The translations under genes and the position numbers were made by a program. 64,000 nt of DNA, from NCBI GenBank assembly GCA_973895155.1, contig OZ316897.1, forward strand, positions 19,778,001 to 19,842,000, read 5' to 3'. The stretch is from Marsupella aquatica (Eukaryota; Marchantiophyta). Below are positions 47,516-58,339 of the stretch, one piece after another (the first letter of the stretch is position 1; the number at the start of each line of letters is the position of its first letter). The notes beneath the pieces are model-generated. The model did no database searches. It was not told the DNA's origin and saw only the letters and a list, made by a program, of their open reading frames with translations.

Positions 47516-49540
47516 CCATGGTGTGTAAATATTAATTAAAGCGCTTCTTAAGATATATTCCATTCTCAAAAGAGTCAACAGCTTGCCTGTCCAAGGCTTT
47601 CCTTTGGATATTCGTGGTATGACCTAAATGCTACAAAACAAATCCTTGAAAATGTTTGGGTCTATTCTTATACTTAATTCTGTTGCTGTACCATGCCATG
47701 TCACTTGAGACTTAAAAGATCGCAAACCCTTTGCTTTAACTTCACGATTTGAGGATGGCAAGCTTTGGTCATGGTTTGTTGCACAACGTCATCTTCTTAG
47801 GGAAACAACTCGCCCTTATAACCTATTTTTTCAACTTTGCAATGGGATCCACTAGTTTAAAGAGGTCACTCAGTCAGTTGTCTCAAGCTATGGTCCGTGA
47901 ATGCTAAGTTATTGATTCATTTGCAAGTTTTCACAAATGGAGGATATGCACAGTCTGGTTGTAGGTGGTTTGCCCACGTACTTGTTACTGGGAATCCCCT
48001 GTTCGAAACAAAGACTGGGGATTGTGTCCAACTTGGGGAAGCGTTAAAGAAATGCCCATGTTAAACCCTAGTGAAGAGGGTACAGCATACTTCATGCCCT
48101 GTGACCTTAAATTTTTCCCAAAGCGGGTATCTCACCTATAATTAATATTTCCACGCCCAGTTCAGGTAAGATCGATGGTGTGTGTTTAACGTGCATTGTC
48201 AACTACTTAAAAAGTGTGTAGCACATCTAGATCTCCTGACCTTGCAGCTCTTGGTGAGGATTTTTAGTTGAAGAACGATGCAATTTGCGGGTGCAGTTGG
48301 CATACTCAGGCCCTTGGAATTTCCCCAAGCATATCACCATGCATTCTCCCCGTGTATAATTTTGAATGTCATGGGCAGGAAGCTTCGATTCCGAGTCGTA
48401 CGTAGTGCGTACTTGACAGGGCTAAATAGGCCTCTCCGTTGACCCGGCTCACCGTACTTACTCGATAAGGAGTATTTAGTATTTAGGGTAACTCCAGGTA
48501 CGTCGGTGCAAGTCAATTAGGGCTAGGGGGCCTTGTGCCGATTCGGTGTCAGAGCCAGGAACGAACTCAATTGTGGCATGGCACCTCGACCTATTGTATT
48601 TTCCATGAGTCAACATTTCAGCCAGCTAGTTTAGTTGGGAAAGTAAGCTCGAATAGGAGCTATAATATTGATTATTAATAGCCTCTAACCCGGCCTCTAA
48701 TAACCAAAATTGTTTTTTCGGACAAGATTCGGACTAGTGATATATCGAATAAGGTACGTTTAAGCTTGGCTGACATGATTGAGTTGAAAGTGTGGCACTT
48801 CGCCCAGAATGTGTGATTACTGCCAGATAAGAATTCACTATAAAGGTGGGTCAAATAAGATTTGAATCGTAGACCAGATAGAATTGTAACGGTAGACCAG
48901 ACTATAATTGTTTGTCCTGAGTCATTCATCCTTGGCCAGCCGGAACTCTTTGAGGTGGCGCAGAGTGGGATTACTGCCGGATACAATTCATTTTAACGGT
49001 AGGCCAGATATGTTTGTAACGGTAGGCCGGACACGAGTCATTTGTCCTTTTCTAGTCTGTCCTCTTTGTAGAGTATGGGGATTTCTATGGATAAAGGCAT
49101 CCCGAAAGATCTACCAGGGTCATTTTCCACTGTTCTGCCATTTTTTGAGCCTTGTTATTCTGAAGTTGGAGGAAGCCTTCTTGTCACGAGTTCAATTTTC
49201 TTCCACATAAGTATGTAGACAGAGCTTTCACTTTGGGCCAATTTCTTCAACAGAGCTAGTAGCAAGGACAGGATTTGAAAGTCGGGACGGCCTATTTTCT
49301 CTCAGGAAGGGAAGCTAGAGATCGGAGACCTGCAAGAGATAGTGCGACAAGCTAGGAGTACGTGGCGTGTAGAGAGTAGGTACGTGCAGGTACGAATTAG
49401 CAGGAGCCCTGCAGTTCCGAATTAAAGCCATCCCAGGAGGTGAGATCAACCGGGAGGAATAAGCCCTGAAAAGCACAAAGATCGTTTGAAGCTAAACTTC
49501 AGAGAAGCTACGTCCTGCAGGAGGAGAAGTTCGCAAGAGA
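47516..49540. other. Intergenic with degenerate tandem repeats
   Basis: Between about 48788 and 49060 a unit of about 165 bp is repeated with drift (ggcacttcgcccagaatgtg versus ggcgcagagtgggattactg, then variants of taacggtaggccagat). No supported gene; the leader of the homeodomain-like gene probably begins near 49400-49585. Confidence 0.5.
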
Positions 49541-49585
49541 AATATATATAGTGTCTTTGTGATCGACATACTTGCACGTCTTGAA

Positions 49586-50575
49586 ATGGGGTCATATTGG
49601 GTATCTAATGAAGAGATGTTCGATGCATTTTCTGGACTTAACAAGTTACCAACTTGGGACGAGTCACTACAAACTGATGGGAGTAAATGGGTTCCCAATG
49701 ATCATGTGCATTATATCGAATCTGGAAGGCCAGATGGGGATGCAACCCATTTCCAAGAATTAGAGATGGGAGAGGGCTGCAGCCAAGGTCGTAACAATCT
49801 AGCAGCAGACCATTACGAATCAGAGATGGCGAGAATTCTCGCCAGTTCACCAGTGGGTGGACCTGTTCAAGAAGAAGATCAAGGGATGTGCTCTGCAGCC
49901 TCGTCAAACTTCCATGTCGACATCATGGGATCACAAGTACACATAAGTGAAGAAATGGTTATGGAAGCCAGAATATTAGCTTGCAAAATGGTGGGGAATG
50001 TCTTCTACGAGGAAATGGAAACCGCAGGACTCCCAATTCTTCCACAATTACTATCGAGTCTTCATTTAACTCTTCAGAAATTACAGGATGACAATGTTCA
50101 AGTCACAATGGAAACATTTACAAAGGAGGCCTGCAAATGGGTTTACAGGTACATGGCAGGCCAGAAGCACAGACGAGTTTTTGGGCATCCTCAGCACATT
50201 AAGAATATACCTAAAAACTGGGGGCTCCAGAACCCTGGCCGCTTTTACCCCTCTGATAAAGAATTGGAAGAGATAGCAGGAGACACCGGATTGGAGAAGC
50301 GCCAGGTCTCGACCCTTTTCGAAAATGAAAGGAAGAGAAATCTGAAGGATATTTCTGAGCTCCAAGGAAAATTGAAATCGCACTTTGAACCGCGCATCAC
50401 CAAAATTCTCAGAGATTGGCAAGCTGAGAATCACCCAAGGAGACAGCCAAACAAAGACGAACGAAATAGTTTGATGGAGGAAACTGGATTGAATATCAAA
50501 CAGATTATGGATTGGTTTAATAACCACAGCGCTGGAAGAAATCGTTCTAAGAAAAGGAGCTTTGAGCCCTCTTAG
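49586..50575 (+). CDS. Protein with two tandem TALE-like homeodomains
   Basis: A single exon of 329 codons from ATG 49586 (MGSYWVSNEEM); the earlier GTG is not used. The N-terminal half is acidic and has no known motif; a BELL/SKY domain is not seen. Residues at about 210-255 resemble helices 2 and 3 of a homeodomain (FYPSDKELEEIAG, then LEKRQVSTLFENERKRN), with Leu for the usual Trp48. Residues at about 275-325 are a second one (ITKILRDWQAENHPRRQP, then LNIKQIMDWFNNHSAG), with Trp48, Phe49 and Asn51 but without Arg53. The proline in the loop between helices 1 and 2 suits the TALE class, to which plant KNOX and BELL factors belong. Such proteins bind DNA in the nucleus, often as heterodimers. 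Two degenerate domains and no introns are unusual. A broken copy lies 3 kb downstream. Confidence 0.65.
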   Translation: MGSYWVSNEEMFDAFSGLNKLPTWDESLQTDGSKWVPNDHVHYIESGRPDGDATHFQELEMGEGCSQGRNNLAADHYESEMARILASSPVGGPVQEEDQGMCSAASSNFHVDIMGSQVHISEEMVMEARILACKMVGNVFYEEMETAGLPILPQLLSSLHLTLQKLQDDNVQVTMETFTKEACKWVYRYMAGQKHRRVFGHPQHIKNIPKNWGLQNPGRFYPSDKELEEIAGDTGLEKRQVSTLFENERKRNLKDISELQGKLKSHFEPRITKILRDWQAENHPRRQPNKDERNSLMEETGLNIKQIMDWFNNHSAGRNRSKKRSFEPS

Positions 50576-50900
50576 TTTTATTTGAGAAAGTAGCTGGACC
50601 CATACTAGCTTTGCAAGTAAGACTTTCGTGTATAAGATTGCCAGCAAGGACTTGTTGTAGAAGTCTTTGCCGCCCCCACAATTGGGAGTGCTTAAGTTGA
50701 CAAACTCTGAAATTTGGAATATATCACCTTTCAAAGTCTCTTGGACGTCAAATTATGCAGACAAATGCATTAGTTGGCCTAATGACAAAGTAATTATTGC
50801 ATGTTATCGTAATTGTCTTAATTGGTTTCTGAAAGACCGAAAATATTTCTCCATCAAACATGGGCGTAGTACTTATTCTGGAAAGACTCTACTCAATTCG
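50576..50900. other. 3' flank of the homeodomain-like gene
   Basis: No coding potential recognised. It reappears in inverted orientation in the broken copy downstream (53100-53556). Confidence 0.6.
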
Positions 50901-51550
50901 CCATGGACTCACAAAGTTATCCAACCCACAAGCCTAGTTTCCACCTACAAACCCATCCAACCCACAAACCTGAATTAATAAAAGACCAACCCCAAACCTC
51001 CACCCACAAACCTATCCAAACTACAACCCCGAAACCTTGTACGGGAAAACCTATCCAAGCCACAACCGCCAAATCTTCCGGGAACAAATTTAGCCAATCT
51101 GTAATCCCCAACCCTTCCACCCACAAACCCATATCTCAAACATATGACCCCCGAACCCTCCTCCGCCCCAAACCTGACTGTAAACCTCAGCCCCAAACCA
51201 GTAAACTCCCCACCCAGGCAACAACAAATATTGAATTAACGCTCCAACATAGAAGTCTAGCGCAACCAGAGGCATTCAACTTGAAAATAATGCACAACCA
51301 GTTGCCATCCAGGCCAATCCGCCCCACTGAGAAGCCCCTCACCCCGAAACAGCACCAAGACCTACAACCCCAATTACCAAACTGCCAATGATTACAAACC
51401 CTCAGTCACACGAACTCACCCAGGCCACAAACCCAGCCTCAAGTCTAACCCCATAATCAACCACCAATCGCTCAACCGTGATCACTACGCAAACAATCTG
51501 GGCGCCATTCAAGCTCACCCTCCTCAGGCAGACTTGAATTAGGAAGTCAA
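50900..51550. repeat. CCACAAACC-rich degenerate tandem repeat
   Basis: Short units such as cccacaaacccatccaa recur with drift. The plus-strand frame (50903-51391, Thr/Pro/Lys-rich, HKP repeats) and the minus-strand Trp/Gly-rich frames follow from the repeat and are not called genes. A related block lies at 53556-53990 after the duplicate gene. Confidence 0.65.
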
Positions 51551-51559
51551 TTAACGTTT

Positions 51560-52490
51560 CTTGCATCGATATCTTGCATATTCTCAGTTGCTAGTTGCTC
51601 TGTCACTGGCTCACTAGTAAATTTGCCGTAGGCTTGCACTGTATATTAACGCTCTTCATGTATATTTGTGCATGGAGACCTGCCAACCGAGAACACGTAC
51701 TTTGGTTCTTTAAAAGTTGGCTCCAACCAAAAAAGGGCTTAAGGTGGTTCAACTTATATAGGCATCTTCATACATATAATTTTCTATATATATTCTCTCA
51801 TTATCTTCCAGCACCTGACTACTAAAATAGGAACCACCCAGCTTAATCTCCTTTGGAAGTGAGAGTAATTATGACAAGCTAAGGAGACATGCAGTTTGAT
51901 TCAAAATATGAGATAATTACAAAAACGTTAGCTTGACATCTAATTACAAGAGAGACCCTTTGTACAAGGCCCTTGCCCTCGCTAACATGTATGAATAATC
52001 CATCATTATTTGTTTGTGGGTAAAGTTTAAAATCTAAATCTACTGGATTATATTACACTTTACTCACTTAACCTTATGTAGAACTGGAATCATATGGTAG
52101 CAACTTGATAGACACGTACAATAAAAAGTCTGTATAGCGCGCTACGTACGTACTTTGATAGTTTTGATAGTAGGTAAGAACTTTAGCACCAGGTGTACAA
52201 TTCAACTAATTATAAGATAATGAGAGCAACAACTTAATTAGAGAGACCCCCTAAACTCGACTAGCTGCCCAATATATTTGAGAGCCACCACACAGTTAAA
52301 GTTAATTTGCAAAAGTCCGTGAGGTTTGAAAAACTCATCTCATCAGAACTGCTGAGCGGACTGCTGAAAAAATTCATTTCCAAGTGTACTCGGCGTACGT
52401 GTGATGTGCGTGGGGAGGTTTTCTTTATATAACGAGTTTAGAACCCATGTTTGAGAAAATCTTCAGAAACTGTAGAAGTTCCCGTTTCTG
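51560..52490. other. Intergenic between the two copies
   Basis: AT-rich with no recognised gene or repeat family. Confidence 0.4.
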
Positions 52491-53990
52491 ACATCATAGA
52501 ATCATGACTTTCAATTCATGACATCATAGAATCATGACTTTCAGAAACTCAAGTACGCATTTGTGAAGAAGTGTTTATGGAAGCCAGTCTACTAGCTTCC
52601 ACTATGATGGGGAATGCTTAATTTCAATGACTAAATGGAAACGGGAAGATCCCCAATTCTTCAACAATTACTATTGAGTCTTCATTTAACTCTTCAGAAA
52701 CTACAAAATGATGACGTTTAATTAGTCACAATGGAAACATTCACAAAGGAGGCCTGCAAATGGGTTGCACGGCATCCTGAGCACGTACAGAAAGTTGCAC
52801 GGCATCCTGAGCACATTAGAATATATATATCTAAAACTGGTGGCTCCAGAACCCTAGCCGCTTTTACCCCTCTGATAAAGAATTGGAAGAAACAGCAGGT
52901 CTGAGACACGGGATTGAAGAAGCGCCAGCTCTCAACCCTTTTCGAAAATGAAAGGAAGAGAAATCTGAAGGATATTTCTGAGCTCCAAGAAAAACTGTAT
53001 TGGCACTTTGAACCGCGCATCACCAAAATTCTCGGAGATTAACAAAGCTCAGAATCACCCAAGGAGACAGCCGGCCAAAGAAAGACGAACGAAATTAATG
53101 GTTGTGGGTGGAAACTAGGCTTTTGAGTTGGATAGCTTTGTGAGTGCAGTCTTTTAAGAATACTACATCCCTGTTTGATGGAGAAATATTTGTTTTTCAG
53201 ACACCAATTAAGACCTTTGGAATCACAATAATTATTTTGTCATATATTAGCCAACTAATGTATTTGTCTGCATAATTTGACCTCCAAGATGACTTTGAAA
53301 GGTGATATATTCCACATTCAGAGTTTCATTGTCAACTTACTGCTAGATTGTTGGGCCGGCAAAGATCCACTTGTACAACAAGCGCATCCTGGCTATTTTA
53401 TTCACCAAAGTTTTACGTGCAAATTAAGCATGGGTCCGGCCGCTATTTTCTCAAATTAAACTAAGAGGGCTCAAAGCTCCTTTTCTTAGAACGATTTCTT
53501 CCAACTGTGCTTATAAACAAATCTATAATCTGTCTGATATCCAATCCTCCCCATCCAACCCACAAACCCGAATAAAAACACCAACCCCAAAACCGTAAAC
53601 CCACAAACCTATACAACCGGCAAACGTCTCTAACTACAAATTAACCCGAAACGGTCCGAAACTTTGTACGGGAAAACCTATTCAAGCCACAACCGCCTCA
53701 TCTTCAGTCCAAAATTTACCCAACCTATGGTCCCCAAACGTTCCACCTCAAAAACCCACATATCTGACCCATGACCCCCGAACCCCTCCTCCACCCCAAA
53801 TCTGACAGTAAACCTGAGCCCCAAAGCAATAGACTGCTCATCCAGGCAACAACAAACCCTCCAACATAGAAGCACAACCAGAAGCATTCAACCTGAAAAC
53901 AATAACACAACCAGAAAACACAAAAATCCTTGTCATCCAGGCCAATCCGCCCCATCCAGAACCCGGGATCCAGAAACCACAAAAATCGTC
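52491..53990 (+). pseudogene. Broken duplicate of the homeodomain-like gene, partly inverted
   Basis: 52491-53100 follows the parent from about 49921 to 50490 with substitutions, small deletions and stops. It includes a tandem doubling of atcatagaatcatgacttt near 52491-52545, a repeat of gcacggcatcctgagcac, and the first-homeodomain tail (gaaaatgaaaggaagagaaa). The stretch 53100-53556 is then the reverse complement of the parent's 3' part (about 50493-50945). From 53556 the direct order resumes in the CCACAAACC repeat. So a segment of about 450 bp flipped within the copy. It cannot encode the protein. Confidence 0.9.
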
Positions 53991-53999
53991 GATGGAATC

Positions 54000-55300
54000 A
54001 TCCTGAATGTTTCTTGTTGTTAGTATGGTGGGAGACACAGATTGCTCAGTACTGGGTGATAAAATAGCCTTTTTAGGTGGCCGTCTGCAAGTTCATTAGA
54101 AGCCTCTCCCGCTCAGACTACTCCACCTTGTCATCCCGAGAGTGCAAACAATTCCTGATTTGCCCTGACTGTCTCTCCACATGGAATGACCCTTCCTGCG
54201 TGCTAAATCCTTTGCTGTGATGTCCTGTCAGATCGACCTTGAGCGGCGCTGATCGTCCTCGATGGTCCTCGAATTCTAAATTCAGGCCAACACTCGTCGC
54301 TGAAATAACTTTAGTTGTTAAACAACGTAGCTAGTCTTGTCATTATGAAAGACAAAAAAAAATCTCTCTTGCTCGTTCTCTCCCACAAAGGGGTACGGTT
54401 TCATTTCTTCCTAGGTAAAACGTATCGCTGTTTTCATTCTAGATACTTCCATGATGTGTAACCTAGATCTATTATCTTCAAACCATTATATAGCTTCACC
54501 AGATTGCTTCATACTTAATCCTATCAGTGCCACTTGCATAACAAGGAAATGCTTGAATGGATATATATCTCATCTCAGCAAAGAACCAATCCATGCCAAC
54601 ACAGCCCAATGCTACAGCAAGTCTTTTGAACATGGGATTGCTAGATATCGATTATTTAAGGGTTCACCAGTAGCTTGCTCGCCCAACCGAGCTGCAACGG
54701 CTCTTCTTGATTCGGAATCGATCTCCCATTGATTTACTAGCTAGAAGAGAAGCTAAGAAAATCGGCTTGTAGTTGTTGCACTGTATAAATCAAGAGGCTT
54801 GCCTAGCCTCACATGCACAGGCCAAGCTACAGTATCGTGTGAATCGAACTTTGGCAAAGTACAGAGGTATGTGCCTGAAGTTTTGTAGGGAGGCAATTGC
54901 AAGCCACCGAGCCCCGCAAAACAGTCATTGATCATTGTCAGGTTGATGACTGAAGTGACTCAAGAACCAAAAGCCCTACAAGGGACCTGGGTTTTTGGTT
55001 TTGGGGGATTTTGGTTGCGGACCGAGGGCTCAGCTGGAAAAGGCGCGCACAGGCGCGGGCACAGGAAGAGCAATACTGTAAATTGGAGAGAACAGTCGGA
55101 CGGAGGGATGGAGGTTTTTGTAGAATATCAACAAGGTAATTTACGATGTTCAGTGGATAGAGCTATGTGTCTTGGTTCCATACAACAATGTGCAATGGTT
55201 GCAAAACGGATCGTACTAAAACATGCATGGTCTAAATTATCACCATTTCAAGTTTGAGCCGGGAGCCGATAGTTCGTAGATGCTCCCATGACGGTTTGGC
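54000..55300. other. Intergenic, no recognised gene
   Basis: A 93-codon frame (54451-54732, plus) and others have no motif. Nothing else is supported. Confidence 0.4.
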
Positions 55301-55325
55301 TTGAACGAGTTTAGGGTTACATACG

Positions 55326-55390
55326 CCCCCATATGTGCGAAGGGGCCCCCATATGTGGAAAGGGGAGGCCCCCATATGTGGAAAGGGGAG
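55326..55390. repeat. Three-unit tandem repeat around cccccatatgtgg
   Basis: Units of about 21-23 bp (cccccatatgtgcgaagggg, then two of cccccatatgtggaaagggg) lie head to tail. They sit just left of a possible diverged hAT-like MITE end (about 55412-55540, ataatttattggttctatag, then tagggtcttttaaatc as in copy B). Confidence 0.7.
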
Positions 55391-55730
55391 TACTTGGCCA
55401 GTCTTAATAAAAAGTCGGGGATTTCATTTACACATAATTGGCACATGACCTTCCAAATAAATAATAAGATAATTTATTGGTTCTATAGGAAAATTTATGA
55501 ACTTTCTTGAAAAGTACCTTAGGGTCTTTTAAATCTTTATCTTTATGGATATATGGAGTTCTTCATCAAACGATATGAACTTGATTCTGCATTTGATACT
55601 GTCTAGCTTTCATGTGTTTTCTCCTGGATTGCTTCGCTCCGTTTATTGTATCTTCATGGCTCTACCACTTTAGCTTCTATAGACTCATCTTTCCTCATAA
55701 AGGCAATAAATGCATATTTCATTTCAAGCT

Positions 55731-55746
55731 ATATATATATATATAT
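55731..55746. repeat. (AT)8 microsatellite
   Basis: A run of eight AT units. Downstream (55749-56160) two frames alternate as if an old coding region had shifted frame, but no family is recognised. Confidence 0.9.
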
Positions 55747-55749
55747 CAT

Positions 55750-57290
55750 GGCTCCCCCTGCACAACTCTCTTGTAATCAATGTCTCTTTCTTCTTGCAAT
55801 TGGTCTCCCTGTTACAATTTGTGGAGTCCGTGCAAGCCTCCAACAACTCAGGCTATATACCAACTTGTTACTCCTTGGAACTCACAAGGCAAAAACTGTC
55901 ACGTCCCTGGTAGGAAATCAATTTCATCCTACCCTATGTGAGACTTTTACCTAGTTTGATGTTGGTGTTCTTAACTCTTACTTACAAGAAAGATCATTAT
56001 CTCTGACTAGTGGCTCTGTAATTACCCTTGGTAATAAGTGGGTTTTTGCCAATTCTCTTATGAGAGTTTGTAGAGTTACCTTCAATACTACAACTGCACA
56101 TAAATCTTCAACAGAGCATCAATTTAGGGCTAAAAAGTAGTGTCAATGACTTCTAAATGGGAAATGATGTATGAACCAGTACCCACCACAGTGGGTTCCC
56201 CCTGCAGTACGCAATACGAGTGACTCTTTTAAAGTTTCAACAGGCAAACTCTGAAACAAAATGGAGGGGAAGAAGAGAAAGTCCCCTCAGAAAGTTTCCC
56301 TCCTGTTAGCCATTATATTGGAATTGCACTTTAACTCAAACTTGGAGAAGCTCTAAAGCGGGTAACGTGCATGTGCAATTCCGACTACCACTTTGCGCCT
56401 TCTCCTACTTCTTTCTTAAATTGGAGTACTATTCATTATCAATTTAGAATCAACTCAGAATCTCAGAGGCTTAATAGAGTTGTCACCCAGTTGTCACTGT
56501 TGTAGCTGCTCGGCAATGCAGTCGACTGGCAATAATGCAACTTTAAGCACAAACGAGCACGAGATGTAGAACAGTGTAGAACTGGCTTGTAAAGGAATTG
56601 ATTCAAGGAGGCGCATACCCGCGGCACTCTCACAACAAGTGTCAACAGCTAGTAAACGTCTCAGACATAAACCGCTCACTAAATACACGTACTTTGTGTT
56701 TCATATCAGTGGTCTAAATTGGAGTGATGATCTACCTTTGGATGATCAGATTTAGAGAAGGAACCGATTCTGACTGATTGACATAGACCATGTAGGCCCT
56801 AAACCGTAAACTCTCGAACACTTTGCTGTTATGTATCCATCCACATTGATCCGTTGCCAGAGTTTTGATCTGCCTTTTAGACTCAAAAGTGCATTTCCAT
56901 ACATGCATGTAAAGGTGAGCTTGCACTGACCATGAGACATACGAAGATTTGCTCGAGGGTGGATGGCCGTGTGGAGTGAGCCCAAAAACGAGTAGGCTTT
57001 CAGACCGATTATAGAATTTAATTGATGTGGAATCACTACTGACTGTGCTGAATTCTGCTATGTTTTGTCTTCGTTAGAGGTGCCATGATATATCCTGTTA
57101 TTCATTACAAAGAATGTCAAATTAGATTGCTTATTATTTATAAGGTGAGTTGAATTGTATTTCGACAATTTTTTACTCACACATCATCGACGATCAGGAA
57201 TTAGCGGCTCAAATAATTTATATATATATATACAACTGAGAAATACAAAAGTGTACTCGTCAGGCAACGAGCTTACACCCGCTCTTGCAC
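55750..57290. other. Intergenic, no recognised gene
   Basis: Short frames without motifs, plus a TA-run at about 57218-57232. Confidence 0.4.
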
Positions 57291-57296
57291 TAAATA

Positions 57297-57905
57297 TCAG
57301 TTCTCTGATTTGGACTCTACGAAGACTGGAAGAATTAGATCAAATGCAGTATGTAGATCTTTCTGTTTCTTAAAGCCCGCAACGACAACTTTTCCGGATG
57401 AAAAAGCTAAAAAAGTCATCTTTGGTTTCTGGATCCTGCCCACAAAGGCAGGAAATATTTCAGGTTCCCATATGCCGGGAAAAGGTTTCCTCAACGATAG
57501 ATGAATGAGGTTGAGCTTGAATGGCAGCTCTATGATTCCAACCATGTTTACCACTTGCCAGTTCTTAAACTGCACTCGAGCGTAATCCAATTTCTGCATA
57601 ACTCGGGCAATTTTCCTGCATGCCAATCTGGAGGCGTCTTCGTGCGTCGCTCCAGTGACAATTACTCTCCCTGAAGGAAAGATGAGAGCTGTAGTTTTTG
57701 GCTCTCTGATTCTCATGACCACAGCATTAAACTTCCTTGGGTTGTACTCTGCGTTCAGAGCTCTCCTCGCGATGTCCGTGGGGTCCACTTTAATACCCAA
57801 ATCGAAGCCGGAAACAACATTCGTCATCCTCGGTGTGATGGACTCCTGAAGTTTCTTGTAATGACTTCTAAAGTTTTCTTTGGCCCCAGAAACTACTCGC
57901 TCCAT
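57297..57905 (-). CDS. TATA-binding-protein-like, intronless and divergent
   Basis: A single exon of 202 codons. After a short N-terminus (about 28 residues) come the two TBP repeats. Repeat 1 keeps NAEYNPRKF, MRIREPKTTALIF and SRLACRKIAR. Repeat 2 keeps NMVG, EPEIFP and FSSGKVVVAG, but has drifted more in between. The four phenylalanines that wedge into TATA DNA appear to be in place (in RKF, LIF, EIFP and LAF). TBP is the DNA-binding core of TFIID and of the pol I and pol III factors. Plant TBP genes normally have several introns (from memory), so an intronless copy with a diverged second repeat suggests an old retrocopy kept by selection, since 202 codons stay open. It could also be a TBP-related factor with altered partners. 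Confidence 0.9.
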   Translation of the reverse strand: MERVVSGAKENFRSHYKKLQESITPRMTNVVSGFDLGIKVDPTDIARRALNAEYNPRKFNAVVMRIREPKTTALIFPSGRVIVTGATHEDASRLACRKIARVMQKLDYARVQFKNWQVVNMVGIIELPFKLNLIHLSLRKPFPGIWEPEIFPAFVGRIQKPKMTFLAFSSGKVVVAGFKKQKDLHTAFDLILPVFVESKSEN

Positions 57906-57949
57906 CGATAGCTAATTGATTCCAGAAATGGGCGATAGACGCAAAATGT

Positions 57950-57962
57950 GATATATATATTC
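57950..57962 (-). promoter_or_regulatory. Candidate TATA box of the TBP-like gene
   Basis: An atatatatat run lies 46-57 bp upstream of the TBP-like ATG on the minus strand, a plausible distance if the leader is about 20-25 bp. Pattern only. Confidence 0.35.
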
Positions 57963-57963
57963 T

Positions 57964-58338
57964 CAAGGAAGTTGCTCGAGCCAAAAGTTAACAGCCAGAT
58001 CTATGTGATTCTGAACTGAAGGAAGATGCTCCAGCTAAAAGTAAAGAGCCAGATTTATGGAGGGCTGCAAGAAGAGCTGAGTGCGATTACCGCTATCCTA
58101 AACTGCCTTATATGCAGGGTTACCGCGTTGTTGGTCAGTCCTCAATATCATCGTACTGAACGGTTCGTGGGTAAAGAAGCTTCCGTCTTTGGTCCTGTTC
58201 TCGTCCCCGTTCTCATCCTGTCACTTGTCAGTTGTGAGAGGCCATGTCATCCTTTGTTACCCGGTGCTGCCGTTTTCTAAATAAGTTGTGAATGGCCATG
58301 TCATACTTTGTTACCCGGTGCTGCAGTTTTCTAAATAA
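57964..58338. repeat. Two short tandem duplications upstream of the TBP-like gene
   Basis: A 55-bp unit (aaggaagttgctcgagcc...) recurs at about 57964 and 58019. A 54-bp unit (gttgtgagaggccatgtcat...) recurs at 58231-58284 and 58285-58338, with few differences. Confidence 0.8.
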
Positions 58339-58339
58339 C

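Noticed and set aside
50903-51391. 162-codon Thr/Pro/Lys-rich frame with HKP repeats
   Set aside because: It comes from a short tandem repeat, and the related block after the duplicate is not kept open in this frame.
54451-54732. Possible organellar or old gene fragment
   Set aside because: Some stretches felt gene-like but I could not match them to any chloroplast or mitochondrial gene.
55749-56160. Possible secreted-protein pseudogene with shifted frames
   Set aside because: Frames alternate suggestively, but no family could be named and the signal is weak.
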